DNA of 64,000 bases from JANLSE01 sp038214135 (GTDB lineage: Bacteria; Chloroflexota; Chloroflexia; Chloroflexales; Roseiflexaceae), in NCBI GenBank assembly GCA_038214135.1, contig JBBQSD010000014.1, positions 1 through 64,000 on the forward strand, in the 5' to 3' direction. The translations under genes were made by a program, and so were the position numbers. Positions 36,541 through 44,252 of the stretch are shown here, one piece after another (the first letter of the stretch is position 1; every line of letters begins with the position of its first letter). A model generated the notes under the pieces. It was given only the letters and a program-made list of their open reading frames with translations. It did not search any database and had not been told where the DNA came from.

Positions 36541-39264
36541 TTACGCACGAATGACAAGTGGTAGGAAGGTCTGGTAGCGGCTGGTCAACTGTACACTGGC
36601 ATTACCGCCGCCAAGGCCAACCGGAAGTGTGGCTGTAATCGACACCGGGCCACCAGCGGCAACGCCAGTCGCATTAAATGTTGCGCTGGTTTGCCCTGCC
36701 GGAATGGTAACCGACACCGGAACCGAGACGATACTTGGTGTGGCCGAGCTGAGTGTTATGATTGTGTTGGTTGCCTGAACCTGGCCAATGCCAACCGTCA
36801 GCGTTTGTGTGCCGCCAACACGGATGGTGTTTGTTGGCGTCGTCAACGTAATGGTTGTCGGCGCGCTTGTCACCGTCACATTGGCGCTGCTGCTGCTGCC
36901 GCCCAATCCGGCAGGCAGGCTGGCCGTAATCGCCACCGGGCCACCAGCAGCACTGCCGGTCGCACTAAATGTTGCGCTCGTCTGTCCAGCCAGAATAACG
37001 ACAGACGCCGGAACCGAGACGGTAGCTGGTGTAGCCGAAACGAGTGTTACAGTTGTGTTGCTTGCCTGAACCTGATTGATCGCAACCGTCAGGGTTTGCG
37101 TAGTACCAGCGGTGATCGTGCTACTGGCAGGAGTCAGCGTGACACCAACGGCCTGGACGGTCACATTGGCACTGGCGCTACCACCACCAAGTGGGGCGGG
37201 GAGTGTGGCCGTAATCGCGATTGGTCCACCAACACCAGCACCTGTCGCATTAAATGTCGCACTTGTTTGGCCAGCCAGAACGACGACCGATGCCGGTACG
37301 GAAACGGTAGCCGGGGTGGCCGAACTGAGTGTCACCGTTGTGTTGCTTCCCTGAACCGGATTGATCACAACCGTCAGGGTTTGTGTGCCACCAACCTTGA
37401 TTGTACTGTTTGGAGGTGTGAGCGTCACACCAACCTGTGCAACGGTCACGTTGGCGTTGGCGCTATTACCGCCCAATCCGGCAGGCAGGCTGGCAGTAAT
37501 GGCGATTGGCCCACCAATTGCAACACCGGTTGCATCAAATGTTACGCTCGTTTGGCCAGCCAGAATGGTGGCCGTCGCTGGAACCGAGACGGTGGCAGGT
37601 GTAGCGGAAACGAGTGTGACGGTCGTGTCGGTTGCCTGGATCTGATCGATAGCAATTGTCATCGTTTGCGTGCCAGCAATAATGATTGTGCTGCTTGGAG
37701 GGTTCAGCGTTATGCCAACTGCCTGAACATTCACATTGGCGGTGCCGGTGCCATTGCCCAATCCGGCTGGCAGGCTGGCAATAATCACGATTGGCCCACC
37801 AACAGCAACGCCAGTTGCACTAAAGGTTGCGCTGGTCTGGCCGGTCAGAATTGTCACCGATGCTGGAACTGAGACGGTGGCAGGTGTGGCAGAAACGAGC
37901 GTGACGGTTGTATCGGTTGCCTGGATCTGATCGATAGTAGCCGTCAGAGTTTGTGTGCCACCGACTTTGATCGTACTGCTTGGCGGCGTGAGTGCTACAC
38001 CAACGGCAGTGACTGTCACAGTGGCTGTGGCAGTTCGGCTCGCATATGCGACGGGTAGTGTCGCAGTAATGTCGATTGGCCCGCCAACAGCAACGCCAGT
38101 TGCACTAAAGGTTGCGCTGGTCTGGCCGGTCAGAATTGTCACCGATGCTGGAACCGAAACAGTCGCGGGAGTGGCCGAAGCAAGTGTCACAATCGTGTTG
38201 GTTGCCTGGGCCTGAGAGATGGCAGCCGTCAGCGTTTGCGTGCCGCCAACCTTGATCGAACTACTTGCTGGCGTGAGTGTAATGCCAAGCACGACATTCA
38301 CGCTCGCGGTGGCTGGAATACCAACAGCGGGTGGTGGTGTGGCCGTGATCGTAACCGGGCCACCGACAGAGACACCAGTAACATTGAATTGTGCGCTGGT
38401 CTGTCCGGCCAGAATGATCACGCTCGCCGGAACGGTGGCGATAGTTCCATCGGATGAAGCCAGTGAGACGGTCGTATCGGTTCCCTGCAGCGTTGGAATG
38501 CTCACCGTCATTGGTGCAGTAGCCCCAGCCAATACCGTTGTCGGATCGGGATTCAATAGCGTTGATGGCTGGAAGAGAATGGCACGCCCAGTTGCGAGCG
38601 CGTTTGCGTTGAATGAGTATGGCAACGCTGGCCCGGCGTTGCTGCTCTGGATGCCAACCGTCGCACTGCCACCGAGATCGCCAGCACTCGTGCCGATTAC
38701 ATTGGAATACTGCATCAGGATCGTGTTGCTACTCTCCGAGAGAATGATCTCGAAATCAAACGGCGTGGTGCCGAATGGAGCAACTCCGACCCAATCTGAG
38801 ATCCATTGGACGACGAACTTGCGGTTGGGGGCCACACCAAGCGTCTGGTAGCGCACATCGGGATTGGCTTTAAGATCATCCCAGAATGGCAGAATCGCCG
38901 GCCCGAAGTCGTTTGTCGGCACGGGGCTATTATCGAGCGAAGTAGACGAACTCGCGAACTGGACATTCCCATTCGAACTAACAGTCAGCGTGCTATAGTT
39001 CGTGCCATAGAACTTGAACGAAAAGCCAATTGGGATATTAGGTGCAACCGTGTCATCTTCTGCCACGAGGATAGCCGTGCCAGTTGCGCTAATATCCTGG
39101 TATGCGAAGGTTGGGCCACCGACTTCGGTATCGTCGATGAAGGTATAGCCGCCAGCATCAGGGCCACCAGTCAGCGCCAATGCCGATTGTCCTGGGCCAA
39201 GCAGCGCGACAAGCCCAAGGGCGAAGACCATGATCAATGAGATAACACGAGCACGATGTTGCAT
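36541..39264 (-). CDS. Secreted protein with seven ~95-residue Ig-like repeats
   Basis: This 907-residue exported protein has a Sec signal peptide (VISLIMVFALGLVALLGPGQSALA), then a beta-rich domain (about 30-245, with TVSSNGNVQFASSS and ILPFWDDLKANPDVRY) resembling extracellular NIDO-like modules. Seven tandem beta-sandwich-like repeats follow; the first is divergent. Each repeat contains VGGTQTLT, ATPATVSVPASV and GQTSATFSATG, and the period is about 285 bp at DNA level. It ends YQTFLPLVIRA, a tail like those of many Chloroflexia exported proteins. It is probably a surface or sheath adhesin. ATG 39264 follows GAAAGAGG. Confidence 0.82.
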   Translation of the reverse strand: MQHRARVISLIMVFALGLVALLGPGQSALALTGGPDAGGYTFIDDTEVGGPTFAYQDISATGTAILVAEDDTVAPNIPIGFSFKFYGTNYSTLTVSSNGNVQFASSSTSLDNSPVPTNDFGPAILPFWDDLKANPDVRYQTLGVAPNRKFVVQWISDWVGVAPFGTTPFDFEIILSESSNTILMQYSNVIGTSAGDLGGSATVGIQSSNAGPALPYSFNANALATGRAILFQPSTLLNPDPTTVLAGATAPMTVSIPTLQGTDTTVSLASSDGTIATVPASVIILAGQTSAQFNVTGVSVGGPVTITATPPPAVGIPATASVNVVLGITLTPASSSIKVGGTQTLTAAISQAQATNTIVTLASATPATVSVPASVTILTGQTSATFSATGVAVGGPIDITATLPVAYASRTATATVTVTAVGVALTPPSSTIKVGGTQTLTATIDQIQATDTTVTLVSATPATVSVPASVTILTGQTSATFSATGVAVGGPIVIIASLPAGLGNGTGTANVNVQAVGITLNPPSSTIIIAGTQTMTIAIDQIQATDTTVTLVSATPATVSVPATATILAGQTSVTFDATGVAIGGPIAITASLPAGLGGNSANANVTVAQVGVTLTPPNSTIKVGGTQTLTVVINPVQGSNTTVTLSSATPATVSVPASVVVLAGQTSATFNATGAGVGGPIAITATLPAPLGGGSASANVTVQAVGVTLTPASSTITAGTTQTLTVAINQVQASNTTVTLVSATPATVSVPASVVILAGQTSATFSATGSAAGGPVAITASLPAGLGGSSSSANVTVTSAPTTITLTTPTNTIRVGGTQTLTVGIGQVQATNTIITLSSATPSIVSVPVSVTIPAGQTSATFNATGVAAGGPVSITATLPVGLGGGNASVQLTSRYQTFLPLVIRA

Positions 39265-39786
39265 AGAATAAACCTCTTTCGTTGAGCAGAGCCGAATACG
39301 CAGAGTATGAAATGGAAAAATATACTTCACAAGTGCCCTAAAAGTATAGCCTTACCCTCTGCAATCGGCAGTGACAATTAAGTGACAGAATACTGCCAAA
39401 CTACAGCCACCCGTGGAAGCAGTGCTGAAATTGTATGGATATATCGAAATGGTTGCAGGAACGGGCGTAATTCATTCGCACAACCTGTTTCTGCTCAATC
39501 TGTATGGATCAGCAAGATGTCGAGCCGTTCATCTTCAAGCAAATAGCTCGACAATGAGCGCCTGTAGTTTTTGTGTTGATCGCGGATACTCAAAAAAGAG
39601 GCTATCTCCGTTTTCTGAATAGGCAAGCAGAGCAGCGTCAATGGTGTTGAATACGTGAGGACATGCAAACCTTGCAATTGTACAGGCTAGTCGTGAGCTC
39701 AACTATGTTCTGTACACTCCTTGATTGCTCAACTGCTATAGTCCTCTTGTGGCCGATCAATAGTCTCTTTGATGGAGGAACCTTCT
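39265..39786. other. Intergenic region, promoter candidate only
   Basis: No gene is supported in this 522-bp stretch. TGC-TATAGT (39734-39742) is an extended -10 candidate for the following operon, giving a leader of about 40 nt. The 5' end holds the upstream sequence of the Ig-repeat gene. Confidence 0.4.
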
Positions 39787-40710
39787 ATGTTACGAGTAAC
39801 TGCTGATGTCTTTTCAGGGCGTTCTAATCCAGCCTGGATCATTACCGATGAGCGTGAGGCCCAGGCGACGCTGCGCGCAATCAGCCGCGATAGCAACGCA
39901 ACCACCGATACTGCGCAGGCCGAGGGCGGGCTGGGATTTCGCGGCCTACTCGTCGAGTCATTGACTGATGACCTAACATATGATGCCGATCAATCGACTC
40001 AGTTCTATGTTCCTGTTGGATCATCTGCGAGCAGTTCACAGAGCAATGAGATTGCGGAACGGCTGATTGGGCAGATCACGCAGGCAACAGCAGACACACA
40101 GGTGGCCCATGATGCGCTGCCATTGGATGCGGCGCTACAGCAGTTTCTGCTCGATCAGTTGATCAGCAGTAGTCGTACATCAGGGCCAGATAGCAATATC
40201 GCACCAGAGGCGACGGAAGCTGCTGGAACCGAGGATGATGCGGCTGTCACATGTTATATTGAGTATGCCGCCTATAACCCGAACTTCTGGAACAACAATG
40301 CGACCATTCTTTCGCGCAACAATTGCTACAACTATGCCAGCAATAAGCGCACCGATACGTTCGCACAGCCCGGCCGTGGCTCTGGCCATATCTATACCGC
40401 GATCACATGCCCGGCAGTCACAGCCGCAGCGCTCTCGGATGGCCTGCATCATCGCTATGTTTGCTTCCCAACAACCCAGGCACCCCGCTATCTGGTAGCG
40501 CTGGTTGTGGCACCAGGGCCAGGCTTTATCGATTTCCACTGGTATCGCAAGAACACCGAAGGCTTCTGGAGCCATAAGCCTGGCGGCACCAAGGTTCGCA
40601 ATGTGGACAATAGCAATGTTCTCATTCTGAACCCGGAGACCTGTAACCGTGGGCCATACACGCGCTTCTGTGGCTACTTCTACACCTGCAAGAGCCAGAG
40701 GATCAATTAA
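39787..40710 (+). CDS. SGRxNPxW-domain protein with predicted papain-like C-terminal domain
   Basis: This 307-residue protein has no signal peptide. Residues 1-65 (VFSGRSNPAW...GGLGFRGLLV) match the start of the next gene's product, defining a shared small domain. Residues about 155-307 contain NNC180YNYASN, TFAQPGRGSGH, then IDFH251WYRKNTEGFWSHKPGGT and VRNVDN275S. The order Cys, His, Asn/Asp with these neighbours suggests a papain-like thiol hydrolase. I recall similar FAQPG/HWYR/SHKPG domains in uncharacterised bacterial and eukaryotic proteins, but no activity. ATG 39787 follows GGAGGAACC. First of a three-gene set. Confidence 0.72.
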   Translation: MLRVTADVFSGRSNPAWIITDEREAQATLRAISRDSNATTDTAQAEGGLGFRGLLVESLTDDLTYDADQSTQFYVPVGSSASSSQSNEIAERLIGQITQATADTQVAHDALPLDAALQQFLLDQLISSSRTSGPDSNIAPEATEAAGTEDDAAVTCYIEYAAYNPNFWNNNATILSRNNCYNYASNKRTDTFAQPGRGSGHIYTAITCPAVTAAALSDGLHHRYVCFPTTQAPRYLVALVVAPGPGFIDFHWYRKNTEGFWSHKPGGTKVRNVDNSNVLILNPETCNRGPYTRFCGYFYTCKSQRIN

Positions 40711-40723
40711 CCAGCATTGCACT

Positions 40724-41182
40724 GTGCGTAGCGTTGCTCTTCGCGGTATGATCCAGGTCATGCTGATGATACTGCTTGCCGGTTGTGGTATGGCAGAACC
40801 AACAGCACAAGGAGAAGGAACGATGCGCGCAGAACTGCAACTCTTCAGTGGCCGCCCGAACCCAACCTGGAATCTCACCCAGGCTCAGATCGAGCAATTC
40901 AGCACACGCCTTCAAGCACTGGCTGAGATCCGCGATGGTGAAGCGGATGATGGCCTTGGGTATTGGGGGATCATTGTTCAGGCGATCACTCCAACAAACG
41001 GAAACGGCACGATGCGCCAGATCACGATCTCGCGTGGGATCGTGATCGTGGAACAGGGCGGAAGCAGACGAACGTATGCCGACTCAAACCGTGAACTGGA
41101 ACGTTGGCTGTTCCAGACAAGCCGCAACCAGATTGATCAGGCGATCTACGATATGATCGCTCGTGATCTTGGAATAACCTGA
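40724..41182 (+). CDS. Lipoprotein with SGRxNPxW domain
   Basis: This 152-residue protein, read from GTG 40724 (MRSVALRGMIQVMLMILLAGC), carries a lipobox at LLAGC (Cys21). An ATG at 40748 would remove the basic residues of the signal. The mature part, MRAELQLFSGRPNPTWNLTQ followed later by DDGLGYWGIIV, is the same domain as the N-terminus of the preceding protein. Since the lipoprotein is only this domain plus a short helical tail, the domain may be a binding module. It starts 13 nt after the upstream stop and ends 15 nt before the metzincin. Confidence 0.7.
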   Translation: MRSVALRGMIQVMLMILLAGCGMAEPTAQGEGTMRAELQLFSGRPNPTWNLTQAQIEQFSTRLQALAEIRDGEADDGLGYWGIIVQAITPTNGNGTMRQITISRGIVIVEQGGSRRTYADSNRELERWLFQTSRNQIDQAIYDMIARDLGIT

Positions 41183-41197
41183 CAAAGGAGCAACGAT

Positions 41198-43216
41198 ATG
41201 TCACCGCGACGACGACAGAAAGTAACAGCACCACACGAGAGCAGCGCCTCATCCGGCGCATTCAATCCACCAGGAGTGCCATTAGCCGATCCGCTGCCAG
41301 TGATCATCGGCCTCCCTGATGATATGGCCGATGAGCAGCTCGATCTGATAGTGCCACAACCAATCCAGCCGATACCAGCACCGATTGTGGCTCCCAAGCT
41401 CTGTATCATTAATCTAAAGGCAGGCTGCTACCGGATCATATTTCGCCCAAAGACGGGAGCGCAATTCTTTCAGGGGACACTGCGCGTCGATAAGTCCAGC
41501 GGCAGTACGACGATCAGTGGCGATCTCTACCGTTTTTTCAATATCGTGATTACGCCCCCGATAGTTACGCCAATCCCGATTCGGCCATTCAATATTCCGA
41601 TCTATGCGCGTAATCAGTACTATTCGTATCTGAAAGTCACCGCGATACAGCAGAGTCCCGTGATCACCAGCGGCCCATGCCAACTGAAGCTAACTGCCCA
41701 GGAGTATGTGTATACACAGCCACCGGCTGGCTCGTTCAATGGCACATTTCCAAACGCTCCAGGCACACGCACTATCCAGATGGTGCTCGAACCAAAAGCT
41801 GCGCCAGCTGGCTTCACAAGTAGCTATTTTGAGGGCAAGCTCTTTGAGGGCGTCACCGAGAAGGGCACCATCTCGCTTGGCTGGGTCTCGGATTCCTTCC
41901 GCCGTGCAACACTTGAGATCGACACCCTGAAGAATGCGGTTGCACCCCAGCCCGTTCCAGCGCTCTCGGGCGGCGGTATCGAGGATTTTAAGAGTGTGTT
42001 CACGTCGGTTGGCTGGGATCTGAACGTCGTCTATGATCAGGTGAGCCTTGATCCACCAGTTGGTGTGAATCCCAATGACTGCTGGCCAAACGCCAAGTTG
42101 CACGAATTGATGCTTTCCGTGCGCAAGCTAACCACAAACCTGGATAAAGAATGGCATATGCATCTTGTCGTCATACCAGCCAAGATGGGCTGCAGCCGTG
42201 GCATTATGTACGATCAGATCGGCGTACCGCGTGAGGGCGTCGCATCGTTCAGCGATGATGGCTACCCAACAAGCGATTCGGCGAACTTTGGTGCGGCTGC
42301 GAACAAGAAGCAGCGCGATACTCCACGCGCCTTTCTGCGCAGCGCCAGCCATGAGGTTGGCCATGGGTTCAACCAGGTCCATCAGGAACAGGAACTTGGC
42401 TCGGATAATTCGATTATGACAACCACACCGAATGTTGCCAATGTGCTTGGCGGCCCGGCTAGTGGCCTGCCTGGGGTCTTCCCGAATAATATCAACCTTG
42501 GCTTCAATAATACATGTCGGCATCACCTGATCCATTTCCCAGATATTGCCGTGCGACCGGGTGGCATGACTTTTGGATCAGGGCATGGGGCAATTGCTGG
42601 CACAGATCGGCACTTCTTTGGCGAGGGCGAACTACAACTGAGCCTCACACCAGCCCAAACACAGATCGAACTTGGTGAGCCATTGCCATTGCGCTGGTCG
42701 CTGACCAACACATCCGCATCGCCGATTCCAGCACCATCGGATATTCGGATCGAGACGCATAACACCTTTATCTCGGTCACGAATCCGCATGGCACGGCCA
42801 AGCTCATGCCAACCTTTGTGATCGAGTGCGAGCATGTCGAAATGCGCTTGCTTCAGCCTGGCGATACGCTTGAGGCCGAGACACGGCTGTTCTGGAGTAC
42901 CAACGGCTTCGCATTTGAATCACCCGGCAAACACAATATCGCAGCACGGATCACATGGACGTATAATGGGACACCACTTGGTGTGGAAGCCAACACAGAA
43001 GTGTGGGTCAACTTCCCGCAGAGCACGCAGGATAACGACGCCGCACCGGTGCTGCTCGATCCACAGGTGGGTATGTATGTGGCGCTTGGCGGTGCCAACC
43101 ACCTGACTGATGCGGTTACGCGATTGCAATCGCTGACAGGCTCCGGTGCAACACTTGGAGATACCGAAAATCGGCCAAAGGCGCTGCGTGGATTTGATGG
43201 CATCTTGCCATCCTAA
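41198..43216 (+). CDS. Metzincin-like zinc metalloprotease, multidomain
   Basis: This 672-residue protein has no signal peptide and begins with a basic, Pro-rich segment (1-65). A beta-rich domain follows (about 68-250, INLKAGCYRIIFRPKTGAQF, FQGTLRVDKSSGSTTISGDLY). The protease domain has H385-E-V-G-H389-G-F-N-Q-V-H395, an HExxHxxxxxH zinc site, and a Met-turn NSIM407. The Gly usual at the third position before the last His is Asn. The end (about 480-640) looks like an Ig-type domain. AAAGGAG precedes ATG 41198. Lack of a Sec signal suggests export by another route or release by lysis (inference). Confidence 0.8.
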   Translation: MSPRRRQKVTAPHESSASSGAFNPPGVPLADPLPVIIGLPDDMADEQLDLIVPQPIQPIPAPIVAPKLCIINLKAGCYRIIFRPKTGAQFFQGTLRVDKSSGSTTISGDLYRFFNIVITPPIVTPIPIRPFNIPIYARNQYYSYLKVTAIQQSPVITSGPCQLKLTAQEYVYTQPPAGSFNGTFPNAPGTRTIQMVLEPKAAPAGFTSSYFEGKLFEGVTEKGTISLGWVSDSFRRATLEIDTLKNAVAPQPVPALSGGGIEDFKSVFTSVGWDLNVVYDQVSLDPPVGVNPNDCWPNAKLHELMLSVRKLTTNLDKEWHMHLVVIPAKMGCSRGIMYDQIGVPREGVASFSDDGYPTSDSANFGAAANKKQRDTPRAFLRSASHEVGHGFNQVHQEQELGSDNSIMTTTPNVANVLGGPASGLPGVFPNNINLGFNNTCRHHLIHFPDIAVRPGGMTFGSGHGAIAGTDRHFFGEGELQLSLTPAQTQIELGEPLPLRWSLTNTSASPIPAPSDIRIETHNTFISVTNPHGTAKLMPTFVIECEHVEMRLLQPGDTLEAETRLFWSTNGFAFESPGKHNIAARITWTYNGTPLGVEANTEVWVNFPQSTQDNDAAPVLLDPQVGMYVALGGANHLTDAVTRLQSLTGSGATLGDTENRPKALRGFDGILPS

Positions 43217-43241
43217 ACCACAAACCAGCGGTTCCTGATCC

Positions 43242-43284
43242 CCCTCCCAACCCCTCCCCCACCAGTGGGAAGGGGTTGGGAGGG
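43242..43284. terminator. Long imperfect hairpin after the metzincin operon
   Basis: CCCTCCCAACCCCT...CCCAC pairs with GTGGG-AAGGGGTTGGGAGGG around a CCA loop, 25 bp after the metzincin stop. It is one of the dispersed G-rich hairpin family. No T-run follows, so termination is inferred. Confidence 0.5.
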
Positions 43285-43392
43285 TTCATCATGGGGCCTG
43301 CCCCTCTCGCCCCGGTGTGGGTTAGCATTACAGAATTGATGGCACGCAACGTGCTTGATTCCTTGGAAGGGAATAGACAGGGATGGACTAGC

Positions 43393-43815
43393 ATGATCAC
43401 ACATCGAAGACACAGGCTCTTGCGGTTCGTTGCCTCATATCAGTTCGGCTTGTATGGCATGCTACTGATTGTACTTGGAACAGCCTGCTCCCATCGTAAC
43501 AGCGCAGGCCCAAGCAGTAGCTCAGGTAATCGGCGCGATCAGTTGGTTGGGCGATGGCGCAGGGTGACATCGGCGGCATGTGCCGAACTCTACCCTGCCG
43601 AGATCGAATTCTTCGAGAGCACGTTTCTGGCGCACAAAGGGCCGCAACAGCGCTTTATTACCTGGGATGCAGGCTCATATCGGATCAACCCAGATGGCAC
43701 TGCGACACTCTCGACAGCAACCGACGAATTGATCGCCTACACAATGCGCCTCGCCAAAACACAGGTGCATTTCGTGGCACCTGATGGCTGCACATTCACC
43801 TATGAGCGCATCTAG
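43393..43815 (+). CDS. Small putative lipoprotein
   Basis: This 140-residue protein starts at ATG 43393 with a basic n-region (MITHRRHRLLRF), a hydrophobic core (GLYGMLLIVLGTAC, Cys32 as possible lipid site) and then a Ser-rich linker. The mature part (QLVGRWRRVTSAACAELYPAEIEF, ITWDAGSYRINPDGTATLST) has the WxV...Y...I..DG layout of small lipocalin-like beta-barrel lipoproteins. The family is not recognised. It lies between the metzincin operon and the toxin gene. Confidence 0.65.
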   Translation: MITHRRHRLLRFVASYQFGLYGMLLIVLGTACSHRNSAGPSSSSGNRRDQLVGRWRRVTSAACAELYPAEIEFFESTFLAHKGPQQRFITWDAGSYRINPDGTATLSTATDELIAYTMRLAKTQVHFVAPDGCTFTYERI

Positions 43816-43950
43816 CCAATTCATAAATATGGTTAGTGCTGCCCGTAACTGTCGATTGTAGGCGCATATTTGGTAGTAGTATGGTAGAGCCTATCTGCAT
43901 ACCTCAGAACGATGGATTCGATTGGCGACGATGCCGCAGAGGAGAATGAG

Positions 43951-44061
43951 ATGCTCGACCCGATCCAGAATCCGGCTCGTCACGCTTGCCGCTGTGCTGG
44001 GCGGGCCGAATGCATGGAGGAGCAATGCGATGTCATCTGCTTAAACCGCTACTGGGGCTGA
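43951..44061 (+). CDS. 36-residue cysteine-rich peptide
   Basis: ATG 43951 lies 6 nt after AGGAG and opens an ORF of 36 codons, starting MLDPIQNPARHACRCAGRAE and containing five Cys in 18 residues (C-x-C-x5-C-x4-C-x3-C), ending LNRYWG at TGA 44061. No signal peptide is seen. The ribosome-binding site is among the best in this region, which argues that it is real. It could bind metal or be a modified peptide. It lies 190 bp upstream of the toxin gene. The rest of the 43816-44252 gap shows only the toxin promoter. Confidence 0.5.
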   Translation: MLDPIQNPARHACRCAGRAECMEEQCDVICLNRYWG

Positions 44062-44193
44062 CATGCAGATCTGAAATTTTGCCGATTTTGCTGCGGTGCA
44101 GGGAACCATGCGTGTTGGCGGCCTGAACCTCAAGGGCGCGTTTACCCGCGCATGGGTACCCAAGATGGCTGCTGTGTTCTTCAAATATTGCTC

Positions 44194-44222
44194 TTGCATA
44201 CTGCCTTTTTCACATCTACAAT
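44194..44222 (+). promoter_or_regulatory. Promoter of the toxin gene
   Basis: TTGCAT (44194-44199), a 17-bp spacer and TACAAT (44217-44222). The start near 44229 leaves a 24-nt leader containing GGGAGGAACC directly before ATG 44253. Confidence 0.6.
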
Positions 44223-44252
44223 ACTATTCTGCATTACCTTTCGGGAGGAACC

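Noticed and set aside
37955..38851. Plus-strand open frames across the Ig-repeat gene
   Set aside because: They repeat with the 285-bp period and are antisense shadows of the secreted protein, which has a signal peptide, ribosome-binding site and terminator on the minus strand.
39413..39622. 69-codon plus-strand frame in the gap before the papain-like gene
   Set aside because: No ribosome-binding site, signal or recognisable motif, and its composition resembles non-coding DNA.
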